Below, one piece after another: positions 43,576 through 56,100 of a stretch of DNA of 64,000 nt. The notes beneath the pieces are model-generated. The model saw nothing but the letters and a program-made list of their open reading frames with translations, searched no databases and was not told the origin of the DNA. The first letter of the stretch is position 1. Each line of letters begins with the position of its first letter. The stretch spans positions 1,798,001-1,862,000 of the forward strand of contig JAALGY010000030.1 of assembly GCA_032358165.1 (NCBI GenBank), read 5' to 3'. Source of the stretch: Diplosphaera chodatii (lineage: Eukaryota > Chlorophyta > Trebouxiophyceae > Prasiolales > Stichococcaceae). The translations under genes were made by a program, and so were the position numbers.

Positions 43576-45853
43576 ATGGGCAAGGGGCACTCCAAAGCGC
43601 GCAGCGGCGTGCGGCCGAGCGACTCGTGGCAGCGGCACGCCGTCATGCCGCCGTCGGAGAGCGACAAGGCGGCGGCGGACCGGCTGCGGCTGGAGGGCAA
43701 CCAGATGTTCCAGAAGGGGAAGTACGGCGCGGCGCTCGAGGCGCGTCATCATGAGATTCGCCACCGAAGCACCATGCAGCGGCCCTGTGATGCATGCAGG
43801 CAGCCAGTGCTGCTGGCGTGGACTCTGGTGTGCCAAAGCTGACTGTCGGTCCGACTGTTGATCCTTGCTGCTGCAGAGGTACACTGAAGCGCTGACCCTG
43901 AACCCGATGCCAGGTGACACGCATGAACATGTCTGTTCAGCTGCTCATTTCGACGGCGATGTCCCATCGACCTGCAGCTGATGCTCGGTGGTCAGCAGGC
44001 CATCATCGTGAGCGTGCTCGATCGGCACTGAGGTGTGCATGCATGTCGGTGCAGCGCTCCTGACCAACCGGGCGTTTTGCCACAAGAAGCGCGGCGACTG
44101 GCTGAAGGTCACGGAGGACAGCCGCGCGGCGCTCGCGCTGGACGCCGACTGCATGAAGGTGCTCTCATGCTCGTGAGTTGCAGGCGAGCATGCTCTCAGG
44201 CTGCTCTCAAGGCTGCTCTTGACACAGCATGCATGCAGCAGACTCGAGGTCAGGTCATAATATAGAGAGCATCAACTGCCACTTCCTCTGGCCAGCTGTA
44301 AGCTCGTGCAAGGCGGATGTACTGCTGCTTCAGGGGCACTACTACCTCGGCTATGCGCTCAGGGAGACCGGCGACCTGCACGAAGCCATCCAACACCTGA
44401 CCAAGGCAACTCCTTCCAGCCTTCTCCATGTATTTCACCCTGATGGCGCCCTTTGCCCTGGAACTTCACAAAGCATCCTCTTGAACTTCACAATGCGTTA
44501 TCAAGTGCGGTTCATCTCTACATGTAGGCGCTGGAGCTGGCTCGCAGCAGCGGCGACAGCATCAAGGATGAGATCTGGCGCGAGGTGCGCTGCCCTGGAT
44601 CCGAAGGTTGTAACAGGTGCCGGCCTGCTACCGACACTGGGTTGCTCAGTCACCTGTGACCATGCTCGACATGCATCGCGTGGCAGGGTGACCCCAGGGA
44701 TGTACTGCATACATCTGCAGCGGACCTACACTGCTGCCACTCGGGCTGTGAGCTGGTGCGGGTGGACCTGCCGATGGTGTCGTCACCCTTGTTTCCCTTT
44801 GGAAACCCTAAACGCTAAACCCTGTGCAGCTGGCGGGCGCGAAGTACCGCGCCTGGGAGGACGAGTCCGCGCAGCGCACAGCGGAGCGGCGGGCGCTCAG
44901 GAAGCGGCTGGAGGCGGCGCTGGGCGCCCTGCAGCTCGAGGAGTGCGCGGACTGCCAGGTCCGCCGGCCAAACCCTGGAACCCTCCGTCGGCGCCACCGC
45001 TGCGCCTGTCCAGTTTGGTGCCGTGTGCACAGGCTGCAAAACATGCGTACATGTGCACCTGTTCTCAGCCGCTGGTTGTGATGTGGCCTGTGCTTATAGC
45101 CTCTGGATGCGTGTGGAATTAGTCTTCCGATGCGCATGGTATGATGCTGCAGACCTCAGCCGTGGGAGACCTGCTGGAGCGGCAGAGCTGCGAGAAGGCA
45201 GCGCTGGAGCGCCTGTTCGTGGACGCCTCGGAACGTGACACCCCTGGTGCGCACAGCCATTCCCAGTCAACATTGTGTGCTCTCTATGCCGGCCCTTTGC
45301 CGCCTCAGGCTGACAATGCACGCTGCTGTGCCATTAGTGTGCAACGGTGAGCTGCTGCCCTGCATGTATTGGCTGCATCCTGCATCCAGCGCTTATCTGG
45401 TCTCGCAGGCGAGTTCAGCAACGCCTTTGCATGCCGCCTGACGCTGGAGCCCTTCCGGGAACCCGCCACCACGCCCTCGGGACTCTCCTATGAGCGCTCG
45501 GCGCTGCTACACCATCTGAAAAGCGTGAGCAAAGCTGCGGCCGAAACACCCGATGCTGCACCTGTAACTGCATGCTCCTCCTGCCAGCCCTGTGAGGGTC
45601 TACACGTCATGCGGGATGCTTGAGGGAACTGTTGGGAACACATGTGATGACTCTGCTGCTTGGCAGCAAGCCCACAAGCCCTGCAAGCCATGCCGCCAAC
45701 TGGACTGTGCATGTATCACTGCAGGTGGGCAAGTTCGACCCGGTCACACGGCAGCCGTGCACCGAGGCGCAGGTGCGGCCGAACCTGGGGCTGCGGTCGG
45801 CCACCCAGGAGTACCTGGACGGGCACGCCTGGGCCTGGAAGGACTGCGTGTGA
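43576..45853 (+). CDS. CHIP: CHIP-type E3 ubiquitin ligase (TPR plus U-box)
   Basis: Nine exons: 43576-43740, 43877-43913, 44055-44158, 44334-44405, 44528-44584, 44830-44958, 45153-45246, 45409-45524, 45725-45853. They give 300 residues, the usual CHIP size. Residues about 30-145 hold three TPR repeats (AADRLRLEGNQMFQKGKYGA; YTEALTLNP; LTNRAFCHKKRGDWLKVTED; GHYYLGYALRETGDLHEAIQ), which in this family bind the EEVD tail of Hsp70 and Hsp90. A charged helical hairpin follows (RTAERRALRKRLEAALG). The C-terminal U-box (FACRLTLEPFREPATTPSG; RSALLHHL; DPVTRQPCTEAQVRPNLGL) recruits an E2. The protein ubiquitinates misfolded chaperone clients. The introns after 43740 (gcgcgt) and 44405 (gcaact) appear to use GC donors, needed to keep phase. 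In plants CHIP also acts on plastid precursor proteins, which may be of interest given the CURT1 neighbour. Confidence 0.94.
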
Positions 45854-46499
45854 GGGTCTCAGCAGTGGGCACGGGCAGTTTTGATTGTTCGCGGCAGTCT
45901 CAGCATGACATGAGACAGGGGAGGTGTATCGTGGAAAAGCTGGTGCTCACTAGAGAGACTGTACAGTGCATGCTCGCAGTGCGCAATCGAGCGCATTCAG
46001 GGAGGTTTTTGAGGTTGGGTTGGACGCAGGGCAGCCAGCCAATGGCGGGAAATGCAAAAAGGCAGAGAGATGGTTGCTGTGCCGCAACGCGCAGTCTTGC
46101 AGCCAGCCCCAGCGCCTCGTGGGAGATGGCCATGCACACATTGGGGCCATGCATATCACCCTGACATGGCGGGGTGTTGAATGACCTACATGCACATCCC
46201 ACCGAGACCCACGTTCAGGTTGTCATATGCATTTGGTGGGATGCTGCCTTTGTACACAAACGACAGCAATGATTGCAGTGGGTGCTGTGGTTCCCATGCT
46301 GATTTGCACCCACTGATGAGTGCATGCTTGTAAACGAGGTTGGACCTGTACTTCAAGCTTCGTGCGCATTTCAGAGTGTCCATCAAATACGACTCTGCGC
46401 ACTCTGCATGATTGCGGCTGCCACCTTCTGAGCATGCAGCAGGACAGCTGTGCAACGCCCTGATCCCCAGCACATGTCCGCTGCTGCCTCAGCTGATTG
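45854..46499. other. Convergent intergenic region between CHIP and GT31 genes
   Basis: No supported exon is seen. It presumably holds both 3' UTRs. Confidence 0.5.
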
Positions 46500-48965
46500 T
46501 CAGGTCTTTGCCGCTGTGTCACTTCCTGCCGGCAGCGCTGCAGAGGCTACCTTCGACTTTGGCTGTGTCTTCGCTGCCACAGCTGCTGTGCAGTTCCGCA
46601 CCCTGTCCCCCAGGAACATCATCTGCTCCGTCTCAACCACCTGCAGGCATAGAGACAATAGCTGCAGAAGACTCGTACTTGCGTATTTTCGGCAGACATG
46701 CTGACCTGCGGACTTCTTCACCAACTGACAGATGCCAACTTGAAAAACAAGGCTCACCTTGTGCAGCACCAGCCAGGGGCGCGCCCCGCACAGGTCGCGC
46801 TCCACCCAGTCGTGCAGCTTGTAGTTGATGACGCCCGGCGAGGGCGGCGGCTCGAAGCAGCACTCGTCCGCGATGGTCCTGTATGGAAAACCGCCAATCT
46901 AAAACTACAAAAACAAATCCTAAATGAGATTTTACAAAAAGTTCAGAATTATTTTTTTTATTTTTTTACATTCAATGCAAATGCTGCCGCCGTGAACCAC
47001 GAGCCAGCTTCAGAATGCACAACCTACAGCGGAGCTTCAACGAGTGCACAGTGTGTATGTTGCTAGCTAGCAGTCCCTCCAGCAGGCAGGGAGCCGGACA
47101 TACCTGAAGCGGGTCTGGTTGATGTGGCGCAGGTCCCATGCCTGCAACCAGTACCCGAAGGTGGCGTCCTCCACGGTGTACCGCTTCAGGCCCACCGTCT
47201 GCTGCGCTGTAATCAGCATCCTGCAGAGCGCCAGCAGCGCGTCTGAAATGGGGTGCAGACGCATACCCTGCCATCCAGTCCAGGGTGCACTGGCCTAAAA
47301 GGCAGCATTCCGAAGCAACCCAGTGCCAGCCTCTGTGAGCGCAGGAAACAGCTGGCATATGCACAGCAGGACTCATCAACATGGGTAGGAGACGTCAGCC
47401 TGTGTAACAAGATCCCGGCACAGGCTCTGGGTTCAGCTGTGACAAGAGGACGCGGACACGCGCCTGGCAACGTCGTCCGAGATGACGTAGCCGCCGCCGA
47501 CCATGTACTTGGGGTACTCCTGCAGGCCGGTGTGCGCGAAGAATTCGTCGCTGTTGTGCGGGTGCTCCGGCTTCCCGTGCGTCACGATGATGCGCTCCAC
47601 CTGGGTGTTGAAATAACCGCTGTCAGGGTGAGTCAGGGGCGGGGTTGGCATCTTGAGAGGCCTCTGCCACGAGGTATACACACAGCAGTGTGCTCCAACG
47701 GCGAGCGGGAGGAAGTGCTGTCAGAAGGTGATGGGACCGGGCATGCCGGCTGCAGCAAAACAGCACGCTTGCCTGGCACCCCATGTACAGCGCCTCACGC
47801 CGGCAGCCAGGGCTGCGGCACGCCTTCCGCAGCACGGCGATCAGCGCTGGCACGTTCACGAAGCTGTCGTCGTCCGTCTGCAGCGGCGACAACACACAGC
47901 ACTGGCTCAGCAGCAGCCTCCCTGAAAGATGCACGCTCGAAAACACATCGCCGCGGGACAATAGCAAGCGGCACTGCCAGCGATCCTTGATGCACCAGAT
48001 GCAGCACTGCTGTACCAGGGCGACCCGGCGGCTGCAAACAGACAGCAGCGCCCACCTTCAGGACGAAGCTGAAGTCGTGAGTGGCGACCACGTGCTGGAA
48101 CACCTTCAGGGTGGAGTCCCCGATGGTGCGGTAGTTCTGCTGCTTCGGCACGTCCAGCCACACGAAGTCTGACTGGGCCTTCAGCTCCGCCGCTGCAGGG
48201 CACAGAAACTTCTCTTGGTGCCGTCTGTGCGGCGCATGCTGTACGACCGTGCCTGTGGCTGCGGGGCATCGAAACAGCTCAATGAAGGGGCGCTCCTCCA
48301 TTTGAGATGGAGCCCAGGAGCCCAGATTCCAACCTGCAGGCGGGTCCACCGGGCCCTGGGACGCGACGAAGAAGCGCACCGCCGACTGCCCCGGCACCTG
48401 CATCGCCACAAAAGTCATGTATATGCTGGGATGTCAGCTGACTGAGTCTATGCGCCTCACTGGCAGCCCAGCACCTGATGTAAAGCGGCCCACTGACCAG
48501 GCCTTTGCCACCACCCCTTGAAGCCTGCACACGTGTTCACCTGAGCGGCGTCGGCCCACGCGGCGCGCACAGCGCCCCGCCGGTTCCAGTTGTTGCGCGC
48601 CGAGATGATGCCTGCAAAGTAGGTCGTGACGCTGCATGGTACCTGAGCATGCTGATGATGCAGCAGCCCATGACATATGGTCGCCCGCCATCCCCGGATC
48701 ACCACCCAACACATGCAAAAGGTTGCTAGCTGCAATGCTCACCGACAAACAGGAACAGGCGCTCCCGCTTGGCCGCCCGCCCGCCCAGCAGGCACTCGTC
48801 GAGCGCCGCAACGCCGCTGCCGCCATCCCCCAGCGCCCCGCCGCGGCCGCCGCCACCGCGCCACAACCGTAGTACGAGCGCCACCGCCAGCAGCCCCAGG
48901 CCAGCGGCCGTAAGGCACACCAGCACGCGCCGTAGGCGGCTGCGAGGCTTTGGCGCAGCCTGCAT
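46500..48965 (-). CDS. GT31 beta-1,3-galactosyltransferase (type II Golgi membrane protein)
   Basis: Nine minus-strand exons give 371 residues: 48743-48965, 48541-48611, 48334-48397, 48056-48192, 47773-47877, 47464-47600, 47104-47220, 46758-46878, 46500-46640. A short basic cytosolic tail (residues 1-13) precedes a membrane anchor (VLVCLTAAGLGLLAVALVLR) and a Gly-rich stem. The catalytic domain has family landmarks: ISARNNWNRRGAVRAAW, VRFFVASQG, NYRTIGDSTLKVFQH, the metal-binding TDDDSFVNVPAL (Asp167-169), YPKYMVGGGYVIS, and TVEDATFGYWLQAWDLRH. GT31 enzymes of green plants add galactose in beta-1,3 linkage to arabinogalactan proteins or N-glycans; the acceptor here is unknown. Two adjacent introns (after exons 5 and 6) use GC donors (gcaagc, gcgcgt). 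The exon 6-7 junction is uncertain. An earlier in-frame ATG lies at 49016. Confidence 0.9.
46887..46985. other. AT-rich island in a GT31 intron
   Basis: About 100 bases made largely of A and T, including a run of T residues interrupted by single A bases, lie inside the intron between exons 7 and 8. The flanking exons are strongly GC-rich. Confidence 0.85.
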
Positions 48966-50114
48966 GGAGACACCCAGCTGTGAACACGTCAAGACCTTTG
49001 TCGTTCCCCGCAGCATCAGTTCCTGTTGCTAGCATGAAACGATGTGCGCGCCTGCGTCGCCGGCCGCGTCCACTGTGCTGATGTGCGAGCGGGCCGCACG
49101 CCCCTGACGCGGTCCAGCCTGTCCACCTAGGGGTAAGCGTAGGAGCGGCGGTGAGCAGCGGTCCTGGTCGCTGGAGCTGCGTGTGCTATCTCTGGACTGT
49201 AGGTGGCCTGGTGCCTCAGAGTGCCATGTGCATGTGTGGGTGTGGGAGGCCGCACATCCTGCTCACAGGCGGAGCGGCAGCAGCACAGGCTCACCGCCAG
49301 GAGTGGCATGCAGGGAGCCCCTCTTTGAGCAGGTCGTCAGCTGTGGGCCGCACGTCCTCGTTGGCTTGCACCGCTGAACACTCCCCAGGCCTCAGCGCAG
49401 GTCCCGCTACAATTGGCAAAGATCCCGCCTTCACTTAGCTGCCAGCCGCTCGGTCCGTTGACGGTCTTTTAATGCCTCAGCTCTGCAGCAGCCGACTGCC
49501 TACACTGGCGCTGAACGCTGACCGCTCTTCTAGATGACCCCTCTGCGCCATGCCATGCAGAAGCATGCTGGGCAATGCTGAGACTGAACTGCGTTGCGAG
49601 CCGCCCAATACCAGCTATGCTCAGTAGCTCGCAGTACTTTTGGTCGCCTGCACCTGACGAAGCTGGATGTGTACACTGCTTGCAGTCTGCAGTACCTTGA
49701 TCGTGCAAGCAGGCTTCAGAGATCAATGTTGCGAGAAGCTCGTCACCGCTCGCTACAGCTACTGCAAGCGCTGGTGATTGGATGCTGCAGAGTATACACT
49801 CATGCAGCGGCCTCGGTATGTTTGCATCCTGTTGGTGCAGCCAGATTTCTTGGACCTGCACAACTTGCAGGGCTTGTGGATGCATCTTCGGAACATCCAG
49901 GGTGCATCTACATTCATAATTTGCAGCGCCGCACGTCTCTATCGTATCACTAACATCTGGAAATGAAAAAGCTGCACACATGTTGAAGGCTTGATGGCAT
50001 GCAATCGGCACTGCATGCTCACGACCAGGACACAGTAACACATTCGTTGCTCACTGTGTCGAACATTGTAGGCCTGCAAACGGTTTGAGAACATCGTCTG
50101 GGGCCTCAAGCACC
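48966..50114. other. Divergent intergenic region between GT31 and ECM29 genes
   Basis: 1.15 kb with no supported exon. It should contain the promoters of both genes. Open frames at 49469-50041 (-) and 49594-49953 (+) overlap each other and lack codon bias or motifs. Confidence 0.45.
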
Positions 50115-53100
50115 ATGGCGCAGGCCTCGGAGCAGGAAGAGGTGGCGGAGCTGGACCGCGTGCTGACGCGCCTGGCGCTCACAGAGGAAGACAAGCTGCA
50201 ACAGGCAGGCTGCGATGCTGCGATACATCAAGGCCAATGTAACGGTGCTAGGTGGCTTCTGCAGTATCGGATGAGGGTCCACTGCGGCAGGGCTGCAGCG
50301 GTGGGCGGGCCATGCACAGCACAGTCGGCGGTGGCGGCATGCCGACGTCGCAGCCAATGCCCACTCATGCCAGCACAGCACTGCCGCCTGACTGCACAGC
50401 CCCATGCCGCGCAGGTGCTGGCGCGCCTGCTGCCCCTGGCGCTGGAGCGCCTCGGCTCGCCCCACCAGGCCTCCCGCAGCAAGGTGCACCCGGGCCGCAA
50501 CACAATGCTGCATCATTCGTGTGGGAGAGCAGCCCTTCAAAGTGGACAGCTCCAGTCGAAGACGAACGACGGCTTTAACCACCGCGCCCTCCCAGCGCAG
50601 GTGCTGGAGATGCTGTCGCACATCAACAAGCGGGTCAAGGGGCACCCCGGCATCGGGCTGCCGCTGGCGGCGCTGGTGGCGCTGCACCAGCGGCCGGGCG
50701 CGGCGCCCATGACCTGCAACTTCGCCCTGGTGTACGTCGAGATGGCCTTCGGGCGCGCCACCCCAGAGGACCGGCTGGCTGTGGTGTGTTCCCATGGATG
50801 CTGTGGTCGCTGCTGAGTCATGTTCTGTTGGCAGGACATCGTGCATCGGAAGGACATCTGCACCTGCCGGCCTTAGCGAATCGGTGCTGGCTGTCTACGT
50901 GTGCAGCCTGATCCGGCTGCAGGTGCCGACGCTGCTGCAGGGCGTGGCGGGCAAGCCGCCGCAGCAGCGCGACATGCTGCTGCGGCTGGCGTTCGCGGGC
51001 CTGGTGCCCCTCGGCGGCAGCGCCGCCCCCCGCGCCGGCAGCGCAGACGACGAGGCGGCCTTTGCCGCCAAGTACGCCTTCCTCAGCAGCGACGCGGACA
51101 GGGCGGCGTTCCTGGACTTTGGGCTGAAGCTGCTGCTGTACGCGCCGGCTGTCAACCCGCCGCCCCCGCGGCCAGTGGCGACCGGCGCAGCCGGGGCGTC
51201 CGGCCTGCTGCGGCCGCCGCTTCAGCCTGTCGCGGCGGCGGCGGGGGCGCCCTCGGCGGCGGCGCAGCCCGCGAAGCTGCCACCGCCGGGCCTGGCCCTG
51301 GCGGACCTGCCCCGCATCGAGGGCAAGGCGCCGCCCAAAGGTAAGACCTCTGGACTGAGGCCATAAGGTCGTGTGTGGTGGGCTGTGCAATGTGCAGCAA
51401 CACGTCCTCATGGCGCTGCAGTACTGATGCAAGTTTTGCCGTGGCAACTGCCTGACTGGTCCAGCGCTGTGCAGGGGAGGAGCTGACGCTGCAGCGGCTG
51501 GCGCTGCTCAACTCCAGCGCCGCGGCCGCGCTGCCGCCGGCGCAGGTGCTGCTGCACTACCTGGTCGCCGCCTGCGACTCCGCAGACGCCGCTGGTGCGT
51601 GAAGCTGAAAGTCTCGCTGATCATTTTCACCAAGACTTTCACCCTGAATGCCACAGAGCGGCAGCGCTTGGTTCGCAGCTTGTCTCTATACGATCATCTG
51701 CTACATCGTTGTTCAGCTGGGTGCAGCTGCACATGGGTGTGGCCTCGTTCTAGCCTGTCTGTGCCCTTGTCAGGCCGTGTGGCGGCGCGTGGCGAGGCGC
51801 TGCTGCGGAAGCGCTGCGGGGTGGACTCGTCCAAGCCGGCAGTGGACCTTGAGAATGCCGACATGGTGAATCAGGGGTTTAGGATCTGAGCCACGGTGGC
51901 ACCTGCGCTGTGCTAGAGTATCATGACACCTGGGCTGCGTTGCAGTCTCACAGGATGTCGATGCCCACACCTCATAGCTACGCTGTGCTCTTGGCAGTTC
52001 ACAGACCCTCCCACCAACACGTGGGCGCTTGACTGCTGCAGGTCAAGCGGCTGTTTGCGCTGTTCCTGGGCAGCGGCAGCCCTGGGGCGCCGGTGACTGG
52101 CGCCACGGTGGCGGCGGCGGCGCCCGCGCTGCAGGTCAGGCTGATGGGCCTGTTCTGCCGCAGCCTGGCCGCCGCCAACGCCTTCCCCCACACGCTGCAG
52201 GTCTGCCGAGCTGCTGCAGATGTTGCACCTGAGCGCTGCCCTTGCAGGCACCTGTACTTCCGACAGCCCATGTGCAAGCGTAGTGTGCCTGGTTTCTTGT
52301 CAAGCCGCATCACCAAGCAAGGGTATGTATACAGCAAGCACTCACGCAGGACTGATTGTGTGCTTGCAAGTCATCTTCGTGTGCATTCATGGCATGGACA
52401 TCTGAAAACGGAAGCAACGTTGTGCTTGCAGGTCATCTTTGCGTGCGTGTACGGCGCGGACACCACGCTGCGGCTGAAGCAGGCGGGCATGGAGTACGCC
52501 GTCTGGGTGTTCAAGCACGCGGACGATGCACAGCTGGCGCCCATGGCGCCGGTCGTGCTGCAGGGCCTCCTGCGCCTGCTGGACGCTGGTGCGGGCTCGG
52601 TCGAAGCACGGACAGTCGTGCTCAGAGCTAGCATGACACATTGCTGGTAGTGTTGTGCGGCAAACTTTCGCTCAGGGGAGAGATTGCATCAACATGCCCA
52701 CACAATCAGACGGAGGTGCATGGTGTGAAGGTCAGTTACACAAGCAAGATGCTGTGTGCTGCAGCAAAGCTGTCTTCTGTGGATTGCAGAGTCGACAACC
52801 GATGTGGCAGGGCGTGGCCTGCGCTCCTTCACGTACCAGGCGGTGGGGCAGCTGGCGGCCCGCACGCCGCAGCTGCTGGCCAAGGACGTGACCATCGCCG
52901 CACGCTTCTTCCAGGTTTGCCTGTAACTGTTGCTGTTGTTGAGAAGGTGTGTGACGATAGAGGGGATCCTGAAATGACTGTGGCTGCCTGCCTGCTGATG
53001 GCGGCAGCGTATTGCTTGCCATCTTCGACACGTTTGTCAAGCGACAGCATTACGCTGTCCTTCTTTCTGCCGCAAGGCGCTGGCGTCCGAGCCGCCGGGG

Positions 53101-56100
53101 GTGCGGGCGGCGGTGCAGGAGGCGGTCAGCGCCCTGGCGGCCGCGTACAAGGGCTGCACAGGTGAGCGGCTGTCACATGCATTGTGCTGGTCAATCTGGT
53201 GGATTGGGGGGATGGGTGTCGATGCTGAGACGGGTGCAACCACTGGGTGCAACCACTGGGTGGCTGCACAAATTGCATGCAAACAGGCAGCATGCGGCCA
53301 TCAGTACACAAGAGAAGCAGTTCATGCAATTAGCGGCGTTTGATGTGGACTGCAGATGTTGTGGGTGATATCCCTTTTCTCATGCAGGCGAGGACGCGCA
53401 GCGGGTAGAGGCGCTGCTGCTGGACAGCATCGGGGCTCCGGAAGACGCCAAGCGGCTGGCGGCAGCGCACTGGGCGACCCAGGTGACGAGGGAACTGATT
53501 GCAGCATGCTACACGGTGTGGTCGTGCTCAGCATGCGAGTGCGGCAGATGTTGCAGGCCCTGTGCAGCGGCTTTCGCCACAAGGACATGTCTTCTTGGTG
53601 GAATGCTGGTTCTTGTACCTGTCGCGGGTATTGAGCACCGTGTTTGCTGGCTGCAGCTGTATCCGTTCGACCGGGTGTCGGCGCGCTACATCGGCGTCCT
53701 GGCTGCTGGCGACGCGAAGCTCGAGGTGGCTGAGGCGGGCAAGGCTGCACTCCGGCCCCCGAAGCCGGCTGCTGCAGGTGAAGGACACGCACTCATTGAT
53801 GGGTTGAATTTGAGGCTGAAATTCTGGCTCAAAAGCTGCACCTGTCTGCTGTGAACTGTCAGTCAATGGAAAATGCCAGATGCTGCTTATGTTCTCTCTG
53901 CACTTTGCAACCTGCTGCACCTGCTGGCTTGGCACTCGAGCAGTGTGTCATGTTTTCTGGCACAGGCACCGGAGCATCGGCAACGGCTGCCCCTGCTGTG
54001 TACCCAGCCCTGGGCGACATGCTCAGCTTCGTGACGACGCGCCACCCGCGGCTGGCCGCAAAGGCAGATGCCGGGGAGGCCCTGGCGCTGCCGCCCGGCG
54101 CGATGGCAGCGCTGCTCGGCTTCCTGCGCACCTGCTGGAAGCAGCGCGGCGCTGCCGCCCAGGCGGCGGCGGGCGCAGACTTTGACGCCTTTGCAGGCGG
54201 GTGCAGACGGATCGCAGTCAGGCGCAGCTGCTGCTGGCACCGCTTTCGTGCAGCCATGTCGTGCCATTTCGGCATTCATGCAATGGAAAACTGTGACAGT
54301 GTGGACCATTGCAGCCTAGCGCCCAGAACCGCTGGACATATCAGAGGGCCTTGCCGCGCTGAGCTGACTTTGCAATTTTCTGCAGGTCTGCTGGAGCACG
54401 CGCTGGTGCGCGACGCGACGCCGGCGCTGCAGCTGGCCGCGCTGGAGGTGCTGCTGGAGGCGGCGGGCGGCCACCCCGAGGCGTTTGCTGCCCGCTACGG
54501 CGCCCGCCTGCCCTGGCTGCGGAACTTCCTGTCCCACACCGCTGCCGCCGGTGCGCAACTGTCTGTCAGTGCTCATTGTGCCATAGCCCAGCACTGGCGG
54601 CTGTCTATACTGTGTGAAGGCATAAGTATTGCACCCCCTGTCTGCCGCCCGTCTGTCAAGCAAGACTGCGAGCACTGAATTGGCAGTAGAGCCAAACATG
54701 GGACACCATGTCTGAGCACTTGCTCCTCTGTGAATCAGCGCGCGAGGCGGCTGCGAAGCTGTGTGGCGTCGCGGCGGAGGGCCAGCCGGGCGATGCGCTC
54801 GCGCAGCTGCTGTCGGAGCTGGCCGCTGTGTTTCTCGCGCCGGCTGCCGCGCCAGACGGCAAGGCCCGGAAGCCTGCCAGATTCGAAGACCGGGATGGCG
54901 CCACGGCTGCCACTGGCTACGTGCTGGCGCAGACGATGACAGGTGTGGGTGCTTCGTGGCAAGCCATGCTGCTGCACTGCCGAAATACACTGATACAGGA
55001 GGCCTGATCCCCCAGTTGTATGCCGTAGATGCTTGTAGGTACCTGTCAACATGTGCTCAGTTTGAGCCCCATCACTCCAGATGGGGAATCTATTAGTACG
55101 TATCATGGCAGGGCGTCCGGAGGTCGGTGCTGATGCCCAGCGGGCCGCAGCCGCGGCGCTCTTTGCTGCACTTGCGGACTCTGACGCACAGCTGGCGGCG
55201 GCGGCCGCGGCAGCCCTGGGGCATGTGGCCCTGCAGTGAGCCCCTTCACACACGATGTGTTGGCCAATTGCTCTGCGGCTGCTGTGGGGCAACGTCGCTG
55301 CGCTGCTTGCATCTGCAAGCTAGACAGAGAGGCCAGACGCTGGCTTGTGCTCGAACGGCATTTCTTTGACTTGTTCAGGGGGCCGCTGCCACTGCCAGAA
55401 GGCACCGCAGCACAGCCTCTAGAGCCAGATGCCGCAGCCGGAGGCGCCGATCAGGGGCCAGCCAAGAGGGAAGCACCTGCAAACGGCGTCACGCACATGG
55501 ACTCAAGCGGTGCAGCTCCGGCCGCAGCCAGCAGTCCCACGAGTGCGGACGGCGGCACTGCAGCAGCGGAAGACGCCACCCAGTGGGGCACGCTGCAGCG
55601 GATCGTGGGCCTCACCAAGGATCGCAACAACAAGGTGGGGCATCTCTGGCTCCTTACATGCTTGGGTACATGATCGACTGCAGCACAAGCTGTCAGCCTC
55701 GAGGTTAATGCTCACCCTGCAAGAGGTGGTGTTGTGGTGTCAGCAGGTTGTGGTCTCGGCAGCGGCAGCCTTGGGGCACCTCGCCTCATCCACCGCCAGC
55801 CCCGAGCAGCTGTCCGCCGCCGTCGACGGCCTGTTCGGCCTGTCCGCCCACAAGGCGGAGGAGGTGCAGTTCGCGGTGGGCGAGGCGCTGTGCTTCGCCT
55901 TCGGAGGTGACGGTCTGCCACTCGCTGGCTGCTTTGTACGACCTGGACTGTTGCCGTACTGTGCTAGTGCTCATACTCATATTGATGACTACGACATCAG
56001 CTTGCACGCTGCCTCCCTTGGCTACAGCGCAGCCTGGAGATTGCGCCTTCTGAGTGGAATACAGTCCTAGACAAGGGTATAGACCAAAAAAATACTGGTG

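Noticed and set aside
49469..50041. 190-codon minus-strand frame upstream of ECM29
   Set aside because: Plus- and minus-strand frames overlap here with equal length and no bias or motif. It is treated as promoter DNA.
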